From JAFCUW01 sp049898325 (GTDB taxonomy: Bacteria > Pseudomonadota > Gammaproteobacteria > Burkholderiales > Burkholderiaceae_D): a stretch of DNA of 64,000 bases. Positions 24,307-31,045 of this stretch are shown piece after piece (within the stretch, counting starts at the first letter, position 1; the number at the start of each line of letters is the position of its first letter). The translations under genes and the position numbers were made by a program. Below the pieces are notes generated by a model. That model ran no database searches. It saw only the letters and a list, made by a program, of their open reading frames with translations, and was not told where the DNA came from. Location of the stretch: the NCBI RefSeq assembly GCF_049898325.1, contig NZ_JAFCXL010000001.1, positions 421,234-485,233 on the forward strand, read 5' to 3'.

Positions 24307-25332
24307 CTAAAGGCGAACGCAGATGACGCTGTCGCCGGGGGCGACCAGCAGGGCGGCGCGGGCCGCCGGCGGCAGCTTGATGGTGTCGCCCGCCTCGATC
24401 GGTGCACAGGTGACGGTGATGGCGCGAAAGCGCTGCTCGTCGCTGGCGGCGATGGCATAGGTGACGCCGCCGGCGTCGCTGGCGGGAGCGTCGGCGACGC
24501 GCCGCACGACCGCGGCGCCAAAAGTGCGCAAGGCGTTTTTATGGGCCTGCAGGATGGGACCGCCGTCGAAGATGTCGATGTAGTCGTCCGCTTCAAAACC
24601 TTCTTGCGTGAGCAGCTGGAAGGCCAGTTCGCCGTCCGGATGAATCTGCCCCATCACCGCCTGGGCGTCGCCCGGCAGCAGCGGCACGTAGACGGGATAA
24701 TGGGGCATCAGCTCGACGATCAGGGTGCGGTTGCGGGCGCCGCCGATGACCCGTTCGGCGTCGAGAAAATCCATCTTGAAAAACTTGCGGCCCAGCGCGT
24801 CCCAGAACGGCGAGTTGCCGGCGTCGTCCGTCAGGCCCGCCAGCGGCACAAAAAAGCGGTCGCCGAAGCGGTGCGGCGCCAGCACGGCAAACAGCAGGCG
24901 CGCACGCGAGAGCAGGGCCGCCTCGTTGGCCGCGCCCTGCCGCTCGCGCACATGAAACCCGGACAGCTGTGAGTAACCGGTCAGCTCCGAGCACAGCGTG
25001 AGCGCGTGCACGCTGTGGCTGATGTTGAGGTCGCGCGAGACCTGCTGGATGACGTCGTTGCGGAACGAAAAATAGGTGCCGTTCGAGCCGGCCGACGCGT
25101 GGATGGCGGCGCTGCCGGCGATCTCGCCGGTGGCCGCGTTTTCCAGCACGAACAGGTAGGACTCTTCGCTGGGCAGGTCGACCTGGGCGGCGAACGAGGC
25201 GATCGAGCGGGCCACCGAGGCGGCGATTTTTTCGCGCGTGCGGGGCACCGTGTGCACCCCGGGCGAACTGATCGCCGCCAGCGTTTCGAGGGCGGCGATA
25301 TCGCGCAGTTCAGCGGGGCGGACAAGGTGCAT
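24307..25332 (-). CDS. aruF: Arginine/ornithine N-succinyltransferase, alpha subunit (AruF type)
   Basis: This 341-aa AstA-family protein is collinear with the next gene (MHLVRPAELRDIAALETLA start, NSPFWDALGRKFFKMDF middle, DDYIDIFDGGPILQ near the end). The alpha subunit of the Pseudomonas enzyme acts on arginine and ornithine. AAGGAG lies 6 nt before ATG. The gap to aruG is 14 nt and the gap from astC 26 nt, so this is tightly packed operon structure. Assignment as alpha or beta rests on gene order and sequence feel, not on an alignment. Confidence 0.93.
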   Translation of the reverse strand: MHLVRPAELRDIAALETLAAISSPGVHTVPRTREKIAASVARSIASFAAQVDLPSEESYLFVLENAATGEIAGSAAIHASAGSNGTYFSFRNDVIQQVSRDLNISHSVHALTLCSELTGYSQLSGFHVRERQGAANEAALLSRARLLFAVLAPHRFGDRFFVPLAGLTDDAGNSPFWDALGRKFFKMDFLDAERVIGGARNRTLIVELMPHYPVYVPLLPGDAQAVMGQIHPDGELAFQLLTQEGFEADDYIDIFDGGPILQAHKNALRTFGAAVVRRVADAPASDAGGVTYAIAASDEQRFRAITVTCAPIEAGDTIKLPPAARAALLVAPGDSVICVRL

Positions 25333-25358
25333 GGGCGCTCCTTCGGGGCCGGGGAAAA

Positions 25359-26648
25359 TCAGACCGCGGCGGGCGTGGCGGCGACGTGGGCGGCGTCGGC
25401 GGCGATGACCTGCTCGGCGGCGGCGCGCATGATGCGCAGCGCGTCGTCAAGCTGGGCATCGCTGACGATCAGCGCGGGCGCCAGGCGGATGACGTCGGGA
25501 CCGGCGATGAGCAGCATCAGGCCGAGCCCCTCGGCCGCCTTGGTGAAATCCTTGGCGCGGCCCTTGAAGGCGTCGGCCACCGGCACGCCGATCAACAGGC
25601 CCATGCCGCGCGCCTTGCCAAACAGCTGCGGGTAATCGGCGCTGAGCACATCCAGGCTGGCCATCAGCCTGGCGGCGGCCTCTTTCACGCGCGCCAGGAA
25701 GGCGGGGGTGTTGATGATCTCGACGACGTTCAGGGCGACCGTCGCCGCCAGCGGGTTGCCGCCGTAGGTGGTGCCGTGCGAGCCGACGCCGAAGTGCTCG
25801 GCAATGGCGTTGGTGGTGAGCATGGCGCCGATCGGATAACCGTTGCCCAGCGCCTTGGCGCTGGTGAGGATGTCGGGGGTGACGCCCTGCTGCATGTAGG
25901 CGTACAGGGTGCCGCTGCGGCCCACGCCGGACTGCACTTCGTCGAACACGAGCAGGGCGCCGGTGGCGTCGCAACGCTCGCGCAAGGCCTGGAGGTAGGC
26001 GACCTGGCCGGGAATGACGCCCCCCTCGCCCTGGATCGGCTCGACGATGACGGCGGCGACATCGTCGGTGATGGCGGCGACGGCGGCGGCGATGTCGTTA
26101 TAGGGCACGTGGTTGATTTCCTGCGGCAGCGGCTCGAACCCTTCGGTGTACTTGGCCTGGCCGCCCACCGAGACGGTGAACAGGGTGCGACCGTGGAACG
26201 AGGACAGGCAGGAAATGATGCGCGACTTGTGCGGGCCGAACTTGGTGTGGGCGTATTTGCGCGCCAGCTTGAGGGCCGCTTCATTCGCTTCGGCGCCGGA
26301 ATTGCAGAAGAACGCACGGTCGGCGAAGGTGGCCTCCGTCAGCGCGATGGCCAGGCGCAGCACGGGCTCGTTGGTGTAGCCGTTGCCCAGGTGCCAGAGC
26401 GTGTTGATCTGGCGCGTGAGCGCCTCGACCAGCACGGGGTGGGCGTGACCGAGGCTGGTGACGGCGATGCCGGCGGTGAAATCGAGGTAATGCTTGCCCG
26501 CTTGATCCCACAGGTCCAGGCCGGCCGCGCGCACTGGCACCATGGCGGCGGGGGCGTAGGTCGGCACCAGCACGTCGTCAAATGTGGCGCGCGTGACGGC
26601 CCGTTCGGTTGGCCGCGTGGTGACACCCGAATCAAGCATTGCGTTCAT
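25359..26648 (-). CDS. astC: Succinylornithine / acetylornithine aminotransferase
   Basis: This 429-aa class-III PLP aminotransferase converts succinylornithine and 2-oxoglutarate to succinylglutamate semialdehyde and glutamate. Visible features: CNSGAEANEAALKLARKYAH (PLP phosphate region), SSFHGRTLFTVSVGGQAKY, LLVFDEVQSGVGRSG with the cofactor-binding Asp, and TSAKALGNGYPIGAML with the Schiff-base lysine. Many ArgD enzymes do the same reaction in both directions, but the first position in the ast operon argues for the catabolic role. The ATG at 26648 has AGAGGAA upstream. A predicted promoter lies about 70 nt upstream. Confidence 0.93.
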   Translation of the reverse strand: MNAMLDSGVTTRPTERAVTRATFDDVLVPTYAPAAMVPVRAAGLDLWDQAGKHYLDFTAGIAVTSLGHAHPVLVEALTRQINTLWHLGNGYTNEPVLRLAIALTEATFADRAFFCNSGAEANEAALKLARKYAHTKFGPHKSRIISCLSSFHGRTLFTVSVGGQAKYTEGFEPLPQEINHVPYNDIAAAVAAITDDVAAVIVEPIQGEGGVIPGQVAYLQALRERCDATGALLVFDEVQSGVGRSGTLYAYMQQGVTPDILTSAKALGNGYPIGAMLTTNAIAEHFGVGSHGTTYGGNPLAATVALNVVEIINTPAFLARVKEAAARLMASLDVLSADYPQLFGKARGMGLLIGVPVADAFKGRAKDFTKAAEGLGLMLLIAGPDVIRLAPALIVSDAQLDDALRIMRAAAEQVIAADAAHVAATPAAV

Positions 26649-26716
26649 GGCATTTCCTCTTTCAATCTGGTTAGTGGGGGGCTGCGCCCGGTCTCGGACA
26701 GCAGGGTGCCAGGTCC

Positions 26717-26759
26717 ATTATAGGAAAGGACCGGCTCGCCTACTTTTCTCCAGGCGACA
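26717..26759 (-). promoter_or_regulatory. Predicted astC promoter with an ArgR-like half-site
   Basis: On the minus strand a perfect TATAAT (26722-26717) has no recognisable -35 hexamer 17 nt upstream. Instead, TGTCGC-N8-AA (26759-26744), matching the remembered P. aeruginosa ArgR half-site consensus, reaches the -35 position. This is the geometry of an activator-dependent promoter. The transcript would have a leader of about 60 nt before astC. Confidence 0.5.
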
Positions 26760-26789
26760 GCGATTTTCGTTTTTTACGGCATCGCGGTA

Positions 26790-27740
26790 TCAGTTCGACA
26801 ATTTTCGCTGGCGCTCTTCGCGCGGCGTGTTGCCAAACAGGGCCCCGAAAGCGGTCGAGAAATGCGAGCCCGAGGAAAAGCCGCACATCAGCCCCACCTG
26901 GACGATCGAATAATTGGTATCGAGCAGCAACTGGCGCGCCCGCTGCAGCCGCATTTCCAGGTAATACCGCGACGGCAGGCTGCCCAGGTATTGCTTGAAC
27001 AGGCGCTCGAGCTGGCGCCGCGACAGGCCCACCAGCGAGGCGATGTCGTCGGTCGAGAGCGGTTCCTCGATGTTCGCTTCCATCAAGGTGACCGCTTCGC
27101 TCAGTTTCGGCTGCAGGGCGCCGAAGCGGGCCTGCAGGGCCACGCGCTGGCGCTCCTGGCTGCCGCGCACGCGGTCGATGCACAGCACTTCCTTGATCTG
27201 CGCCTGCACGGCGGCGCCGAAGATCGCTTCCACCACGGTCAGGGCGAAGTCGATGCTGGCGGCGCCGCCGCAACAGGTGAGCGTGTTGCCGTCGATTTCG
27301 TACAGTTGCGGGGTGATGATGGCCTGGTCGGCGCTGCTGGGCACGGCCGCGTACAGCGCCCACGGCAGGGCCGCGCGCACGCCGTTCAGGGCGCCCGCCT
27401 CGGCCAGCCACAGCACGCCGGCGCCGATGCCGCCCCACAGCGGCGCCGCGCGCAGGCGCTCGATGACGCCGCGCAGGTTGGCCGGTTTGCGGGCCGCCTC
27501 CGTGTCGTCGGCCACCAGCAGCACCAGTTGCCAGTGCTGCAAGGCGCCGGCGGCGAATTTGTCGGGACTGACGACATCGACGTGCAGGCGCGCCGGCCCC
27601 AGCAGCTTGGCCGCCAGGCGCAGCGGCTGGAACAGGCCGGACCAGCTCAGGCTGTCGGGCTCGCCCGCATTGAGCAGCAGGATGCGCAGCGGCCGTTCGT
27701 GCGCCAGCGCAGCGAGCAGGGAAGCGTCGTGCTCAGCCAT
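26790..27740 (-). CDS. GlxA/ArgR-type AraC family transcriptional regulator
   Basis: This 316-aa regulator has an N-terminal DJ-1/PfpI-like domain (about residues 15-185) and a C-terminal AraC DNA-binding domain with two helix-turn-helix units: STDDIASLVGLSRRQLERLF, and NYSIVQVGLMCGFSSGSHFS followed by an FxxxFGxxPREER-type ending. The architecture is that of P. aeruginosa ArgR, the arginine-responsive activator of the aru genes. The gene ends 141 nt upstream of astC on the same strand, so it is the obvious candidate regulator. That arginine is the effector is inference. The start codon is not marked by a strong ribosome site, but it follows the EamA gene by 9 nt. Confidence 0.85.
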   Translation of the reverse strand: MAEHDASLLAALAHERPLRILLLNAGEPDSLSWSGLFQPLRLAAKLLGPARLHVDVVSPDKFAAGALQHWQLVLLVADDTEAARKPANLRGVIERLRAAPLWGGIGAGVLWLAEAGALNGVRAALPWALYAAVPSSADQAIITPQLYEIDGNTLTCCGGAASIDFALTVVEAIFGAAVQAQIKEVLCIDRVRGSQERQRVALQARFGALQPKLSEAVTLMEANIEEPLSTDDIASLVGLSRRQLERLFKQYLGSLPSRYYLEMRLQRARQLLLDTNYSIVQVGLMCGFSSGSHFSTAFGALFGNTPREERQRKLSN

Positions 27741-27749
27741 GAAGGGCGC

Positions 27750-28667
27750 TTACTCGGGCACCAGCGCCGCTGCCGGCCGCGGCGTGGCCGCGTTCCACTG
27801 GCTCACGATCATGCCCAGGATGAGCAGGGCGGCGCCCAGCCAGCCGCGCGAAGTCATCGTCTCGTTGAGCATGAAGTAGGCGAAGAAGGCGGCGGCGGCC
27901 GGTTCGAACGCGTAGATGATGGCCGCCTCGTTGGCGCTGGCGCGGGCCTGGCCCCAGCTTTGCAGGGAAATGATGGCGGCGGTGGCGACCACGCCCAGGA
28001 ACAGCAGGTTGAACGTGTACTTGGCCAGCCCCTGCTCGATGTATTGCCAGTAATTGACAAAATCCTGGCCGGCGTCGATGGTGCTGCGCGGCACGTCGCG
28101 CGCCAGCAGCCAGACGGCCGCGCACAGGGCGACGGTGATGACCTGCGCCGCCGTCAGGGTCATCAGGCGCGACGCACGGCGGGTGCGAAACGCCATCATC
28201 TTGATATACACGGCGGTGCCGGCGGCGCAGGCCAGGGCCAGGCTGTCGCCGCGCCCCCACGGGCCGCCATCCCAGCACAGCAGCGCCAGCCCCGTCAGCG
28301 CCAGCAGCAGGGCGGCGACGATGCGCTTTTCGGGCCATGTGCCGGCCACCAGGTCCAGCAGCGGCACCATCAGCACCGACAGGCCGCAGATGAAGGCGTT
28401 GCGGTTCGAACTGGTCAGCGCCAGCCCCTCGATCTGGAACACGAAACAGAAAAACAGCAGCACGCCGAGCAGGCCGCCGGAGACCAGGTCGTCGCGGCCG
28501 GCTTTCCACAGGAAGGGCGCCAGCAGCACGCCGGCGATGCCAAAGCGCAAGAAAATGATCCACTGGGCCGAAAAATGCTGGGTCAACTCTTTCATGGCGG
28601 GAAAGGTGGTGCCCCAAACCAGGGTAACGAGCAGCAGGGCAAGAATGCCCCGTAAAGTGTGAGTCAT
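27750..28667 (-). CDS. EamA/DMT family transporter
   Basis: This 305-aa protein has ten predicted helices in two EamA repeats. The first starts GILALLLVTLVWGTTFPAMK and the second repeats a similar pattern after residue 150. Members export amino acids or metabolites, or are of unknown substrate. The ATG at 28667 is chosen over upstream frame because a membrane helix follows directly and GAGAG lies upstream. It ends 9 nt before the GlxA/ArgR-type regulator, forming a two-gene unit, and is divergent from a MarR gene, the usual arrangement for an exporter with a local regulator. Confidence 0.85.
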   Translation of the reverse strand: MTHTLRGILALLLVTLVWGTTFPAMKELTQHFSAQWIIFLRFGIAGVLLAPFLWKAGRDDLVSGGLLGVLLFFCFVFQIEGLALTSSNRNAFICGLSVLMVPLLDLVAGTWPEKRIVAALLLALTGLALLCWDGGPWGRGDSLALACAAGTAVYIKMMAFRTRRASRLMTLTAAQVITVALCAAVWLLARDVPRSTIDAGQDFVNYWQYIEQGLAKYTFNLLFLGVVATAAIISLQSWGQARASANEAAIIYAFEPAAAAFFAYFMLNETMTSRGWLGAALLILGMIVSQWNAATPRPAAALVPE

Positions 28668-28766
28668 GGACAATCTCTCGGCGTCTGGCGAAGGTGGCAA
28701 TCTGCGTATGGTAACTGTCTGCGCCGCAAAACGCGAACCGGCGCCCCGCAACTGGCCGCCGGGATT

Positions 28767-28772
28767 TATAAT
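28767..28772 (+). promoter_or_regulatory. -10 element 6 nt before the MarR start
   Basis: A perfect TATAAT ends six bases before the ATG at 28779. Transcription would then start at about the A of the ATG, and no Shine-Dalgarno sequence is seen, so the mRNA may be leaderless. No good -35 is visible. Confidence 0.45.
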
Positions 28773-28778
28773 CGGGGC

Positions 28779-29264
28779 ATGGGGGAACGTTACTTAAAGA
28801 GTATCCGCTTGCTGGCGGAATGCATGCAGGGCTTCGAACGCTTTTCGGGCGAATCGGTGCGCCGCTGCGGGCTGACCCACGCCCAGTTCGATATTGTCGC
28901 CACGCTCGGCAACACCGCGGGCATGAGTTACAAGGAACTGGGCGAGCGCACCCTGATCACCAAGGGCACCCTGACGGGCGTCATCGAACGGCTCGAACAG
29001 AAGGGCCTGGTGGCGCGCTGCCGCAGCGGCAACGACAAGCGCTCGTTTTTCGTCAGCCTGACCGACGACGGCGTGGCCATGTTCAACAGGGCGTTCCCCG
29101 CCATGGTCGACGACGGCAAGCGCCTGTTCGCCAGTTGGAACGACGCCGATTACGATGCCCTCGACGGCATCCTCGACAAATTCAAGGGCACGCTTGCCAG
29201 CGCCACCAGCACGGACGTGCGCGGCTGCCCCACTTTAGCTACTTATCACAAGGATCCCACTTGA
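28779..29264 (+). CDS. MarR family transcriptional regulator
   Basis: This 161-aa protein has the winged helix-turn-helix typical of MarR proteins: LTHAQFDIVATLGN, then YKELGERTLITKGTLTGVIE (recognition helix) and RLEQKGLVARC leading into the wing (NDKRSFFVSLTDDG). MarR proteins are dimeric repressors responding to small ligands. It is divergent from the EamA exporter across 111 nt and probably controls it. The start is the first ATG of the conserved part; it follows a -10 element by 6 nt. Its TGA stop overlaps a TTG start of the next small gene. Confidence 0.88.
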   Translation: MGERYLKSIRLLAECMQGFERFSGESVRRCGLTHAQFDIVATLGNTAGMSYKELGERTLITKGTLTGVIERLEQKGLVARCRSGNDKRSFFVSLTDDGVAMFNRAFPAMVDDGKRLFASWNDADYDALDGILDKFKGTLASATSTDVRGCPTLATYHKDPT

Positions 29265-29542
29265 AAACTGCCCTGCTCGACGGCATCACGCCGGCCAAGA
29301 TCGACACCCACATCATCGGCAACCTGTTGCTCGATGTCGCTTCCGCCGACGAAGTGCGCCAGGAAAAAATGCTGATCGGCGTACGCAATGAAACGGGCGA
29401 CATTTATCGCCTGATCGGCGCCGCCAAGGCCAACAGCTACACCAATGCCGTGGAAGAACTGGAAGACCTGGGCATGGTCGACGAGTTGAAAGACAGCGAC
29501 GGCACCGAGGAAGGCTGCGACGCCATCTTCAGCGAAGGCTGA
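29261..29542 (+). CDS. Conserved-looking small hypothetical protein
   Basis: This 93-aa acidic protein starts at a TTG (29261) that overlaps the MarR stop codon; AAGGA lies 6 nt before it, so translation is probably coupled. The sequence begins LKTALLDGITPAKIDTHIIG and ends in an Asp/Glu-rich tail (DELKDSDGTEEGCDAIFSEG). It has no signal peptide or membrane helix and one cysteine. I recognise no family. The likely cytoplasmic location and coupling to the regulator are the only clues. Confidence 0.68.
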   Translation: MKTALLDGITPAKIDTHIIGNLLLDVASADEVRQEKMLIGVRNETGDIYRLIGAAKANSYTNAVEELEDLGMVDELKDSDGTEEGCDAIFSEG

Positions 29543-29599
29543 GCGCCACCGTCTTAGTTCTACAGAGAAATATTTTGCGTGTGGCTGAAAAGCCGGGAG

Positions 29600-29605
29600 T
29601 ATAAT
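29600..29605 (+). promoter_or_regulatory. -10 element 6 nt before the HDOD gene
   Basis: A perfect TATAAT is followed by six bases (mostly T) and then ATG at 29612, with no Shine-Dalgarno. This is the same spacing as at the MarR gene and suggests a leaderless transcript. TTGCGT at 29575-29580 is a poor -35 with long spacing. Confidence 0.45.
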
Positions 29606-29611
29606 TTTTCC

Positions 29612-30445
29612 ATGGACCGACTCGACGCCTTCAAGAAAATCGCCGCGCAAGCGCATCGGGGTGAGCTCAGCTTCCCGACCAGCGTGGACGCCACATTGAA
29701 ACTGCAGCGTGCGCTGGGCGATCCGGACCTGCATGCCGATACCGCCGCCCGCCTGGTGCAGGCCGAGCCCCTGCTGGCGGCGAAAACTGTGGCAATGGCC
29801 AACTCCGTGACCTACAACCGCTCCGGCAAGCCCATCACCACGGTGCGCGCGGCGGTGCAACTGGTGGGCTTTCGCGTCCTCAATGCGCTGGCGGCGGCCG
29901 TGATCGTGCGCCAACTGGACAGCAAAATCACCGATCCCGCCCTGCGCGCCAAGGCCGACCAGCTATGGAAGCACTCGGCCCACGTGGCGGCGCTGTCGCA
30001 GCTCATCGCCAAGCGCATCAGCAAGGTCGATCCCGAGACGGCCTTGTTCGCCGGCATCATCCACGAAGTGGGCGGCTTTTACATGTTGTCGCGTGCCAGC
30101 GAGTTTCCCGGCATGCTAGACGGCGATCCCGATGAATGGGTCGAGTTCGGCGAAAGTGCCATCGGCCGCGCCGTCCTCAAAAAACTGGGGGTGCCCGCCC
30201 CCGTCATGGAAGCGATCGAGGCCATGTGGATCGGCCTGCGCGCCCTGCCGCCGGAAACCCTGGGCGACACCCTGATGCTGGCCAACGACCTGTCCCCCCT
30301 GCCCTCGCCCCTGCTCGTGCGCGCAGGCGCCACCACCGCCCAGTCGGCGGCCACCGTCGACTTCGTGGTGGGTGAAGGCTCGCTCGCAGAGATCTTGCAA
30401 GAAGCGAAAGATGAAGTGGCCAGCCTGACCGCGGCGCTGTTCTGA
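29612..30445 (+). CDS. HDOD domain protein
   Basis: This 277-aa cytoplasmic protein consists almost wholly of one HDOD domain, a non-catalytic relative of HD phosphohydrolases found in bacterial signalling proteins. Markers are LQRALGDPDLHADTAARLVQ, LLAAKTVAMANSVTYNRSG, TTVRAAVQLVGFRVL and the degenerate HD-like segment ETALFAGIIHEVGGFYMLS. It has no attached EAL, GGDEF or receiver domain. Such proteins act in stress or surface-behaviour signalling, but the role here cannot be stated. The start at 29612 is preferred over an in-frame ATG 33 nt upstream because the -10 element lies between them. Confidence 0.85.
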   Translation: MDRLDAFKKIAAQAHRGELSFPTSVDATLKLQRALGDPDLHADTAARLVQAEPLLAAKTVAMANSVTYNRSGKPITTVRAAVQLVGFRVLNALAAAVIVRQLDSKITDPALRAKADQLWKHSAHVAALSQLIAKRISKVDPETALFAGIIHEVGGFYMLSRASEFPGMLDGDPDEWVEFGESAIGRAVLKKLGVPAPVMEAIEAMWIGLRALPPETLGDTLMLANDLSPLPSPLLVRAGATTAQSAATVDFVVGEGSLAEILQEAKDEVASLTAALF

Positions 30446-30452
30446 TCCGGGC

Positions 30453-30482
30453 AAAAAAATGCCCGCTCTCGAAAGAGCGGGC
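30453..30482 (-). terminator. Hairpin with T tract reading leftward
   Basis: A 9-bp stem with a CGAA loop (30461-30469 with 30474-30482) is followed on the minus strand by seven T residues (30459-30453). On the plus strand no T tract follows. So this 3' flank of the HDOD gene is built to stop transcripts coming from the right, not the HDOD mRNA. Confidence 0.65.
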
Positions 30483-30666
30483 CAAAGTCCAAAACTAGGG
30501 ATGTCCTGAAAGAGACAGCTTCACTATAGGACTGCGCCGCCGCGCGCTCTGTGCGGCAGCCCACACAAATCGTTTACTTCAATTGATATGTCGATATTAT
30601 TGACACATGTATACACTGACTCCAGGTATATGTTTGCAACTTGTTGATTTGAAAAATATGATGTTT
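30483..30666. other. AT-rich intergenic DNA, no gene
   Basis: This stretch is clearly richer in A and T than its surroundings, especially from 30570. A TTGACA hexamer lies at 30600-30605 without a fitting -10. It runs up to the sigma-54-like site of the decayed PEP-CTERM gene. No open frame here has coding character. Confidence 0.5.
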
Positions 30667-30684
30667 TTGGCATGAATATTGCTT
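30667..30684 (+). promoter_or_regulatory. Sigma-54-type promoter
   Basis: TTGGCATG-N4-TTGCTT has GG at 30669-30670 and GC at 30681-30682 with exactly 10 nt between, the RpoN -24/-12 spacing. PEP-CTERM genes are often sigma-54-dependent with the PrsK/PrsR system (established for exosortase-containing bacteria), which fits the PEP-CTERM stub downstream. Confidence 0.65.
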
Positions 30685-30721
30685 CAGGGATATTGGTCTT
30701 GCCAACGTCTTGCAGTTGTAG

Positions 30722-30958
30722 ACCGCCAGTACCATTGCCGCCTTCCGCACCCTGACCGCCCCCGATGCCATCGCCACCGGCGCGTCGGCGCTGACGTCCT
30801 TCAACAACATTGGCTTTCGTACCGAAAATATCGACAATGGCGTCACCGTCCGCGTCGACAACCTGCACGTGTCGGCGGTCCCGGAGCCGGGCTCGATCGC
30901 CCTGTTCGGCGCCTCGCTGCTGGCCCTGTGCGGCATCCGTCGTCGCCGTCCACGCTAA
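30722..30958 (+). pseudogene. C-terminal remnant of a PEP-CTERM sorted protein
   Basis: This 78-codon frame opens directly after an in-frame TAG (30719-30721) and has no ATG, GTG or TTG start. It encodes the end of an exported protein: a beta-rich tail (FNNIGFRTENIDNG, VTVRVDNLHVSA), then VPEPG, a hydrophobic helix (SIALFGASLLALCG) and a terminal RRRR. That is a complete PEP-CTERM sorting signal for an exosortase. The signal peptide and most of the protein are missing, while a sigma-54-like promoter remains 38 nt upstream. An internal deletion that joined the leader to the 3' end is the simplest explanation. Confidence 0.75.
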
Positions 30959-30988
30959 GCGAGCGCGTCCTTCGGGACGTGTGGCCCA

Positions 30989-31028
30989 GCCAACAAAAAG
31001 CGCGCCCTCGGGCGCGCTTTTTGTTGGC
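30989..31028. terminator. Bidirectional terminator with 19-bp perfect arms
   Basis: Arms at 30989-31007 and 31010-31028 are perfect complements separated by 2 nt, with five A and five T residues inside the arms. It closes the sec operon arriving from the right (secF ends at 31046) and could close the PEP-CTERM remnant on the left. Confidence 0.88.
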
Positions 31029-31045
31029 GAAAACGGGGTGCGGCC

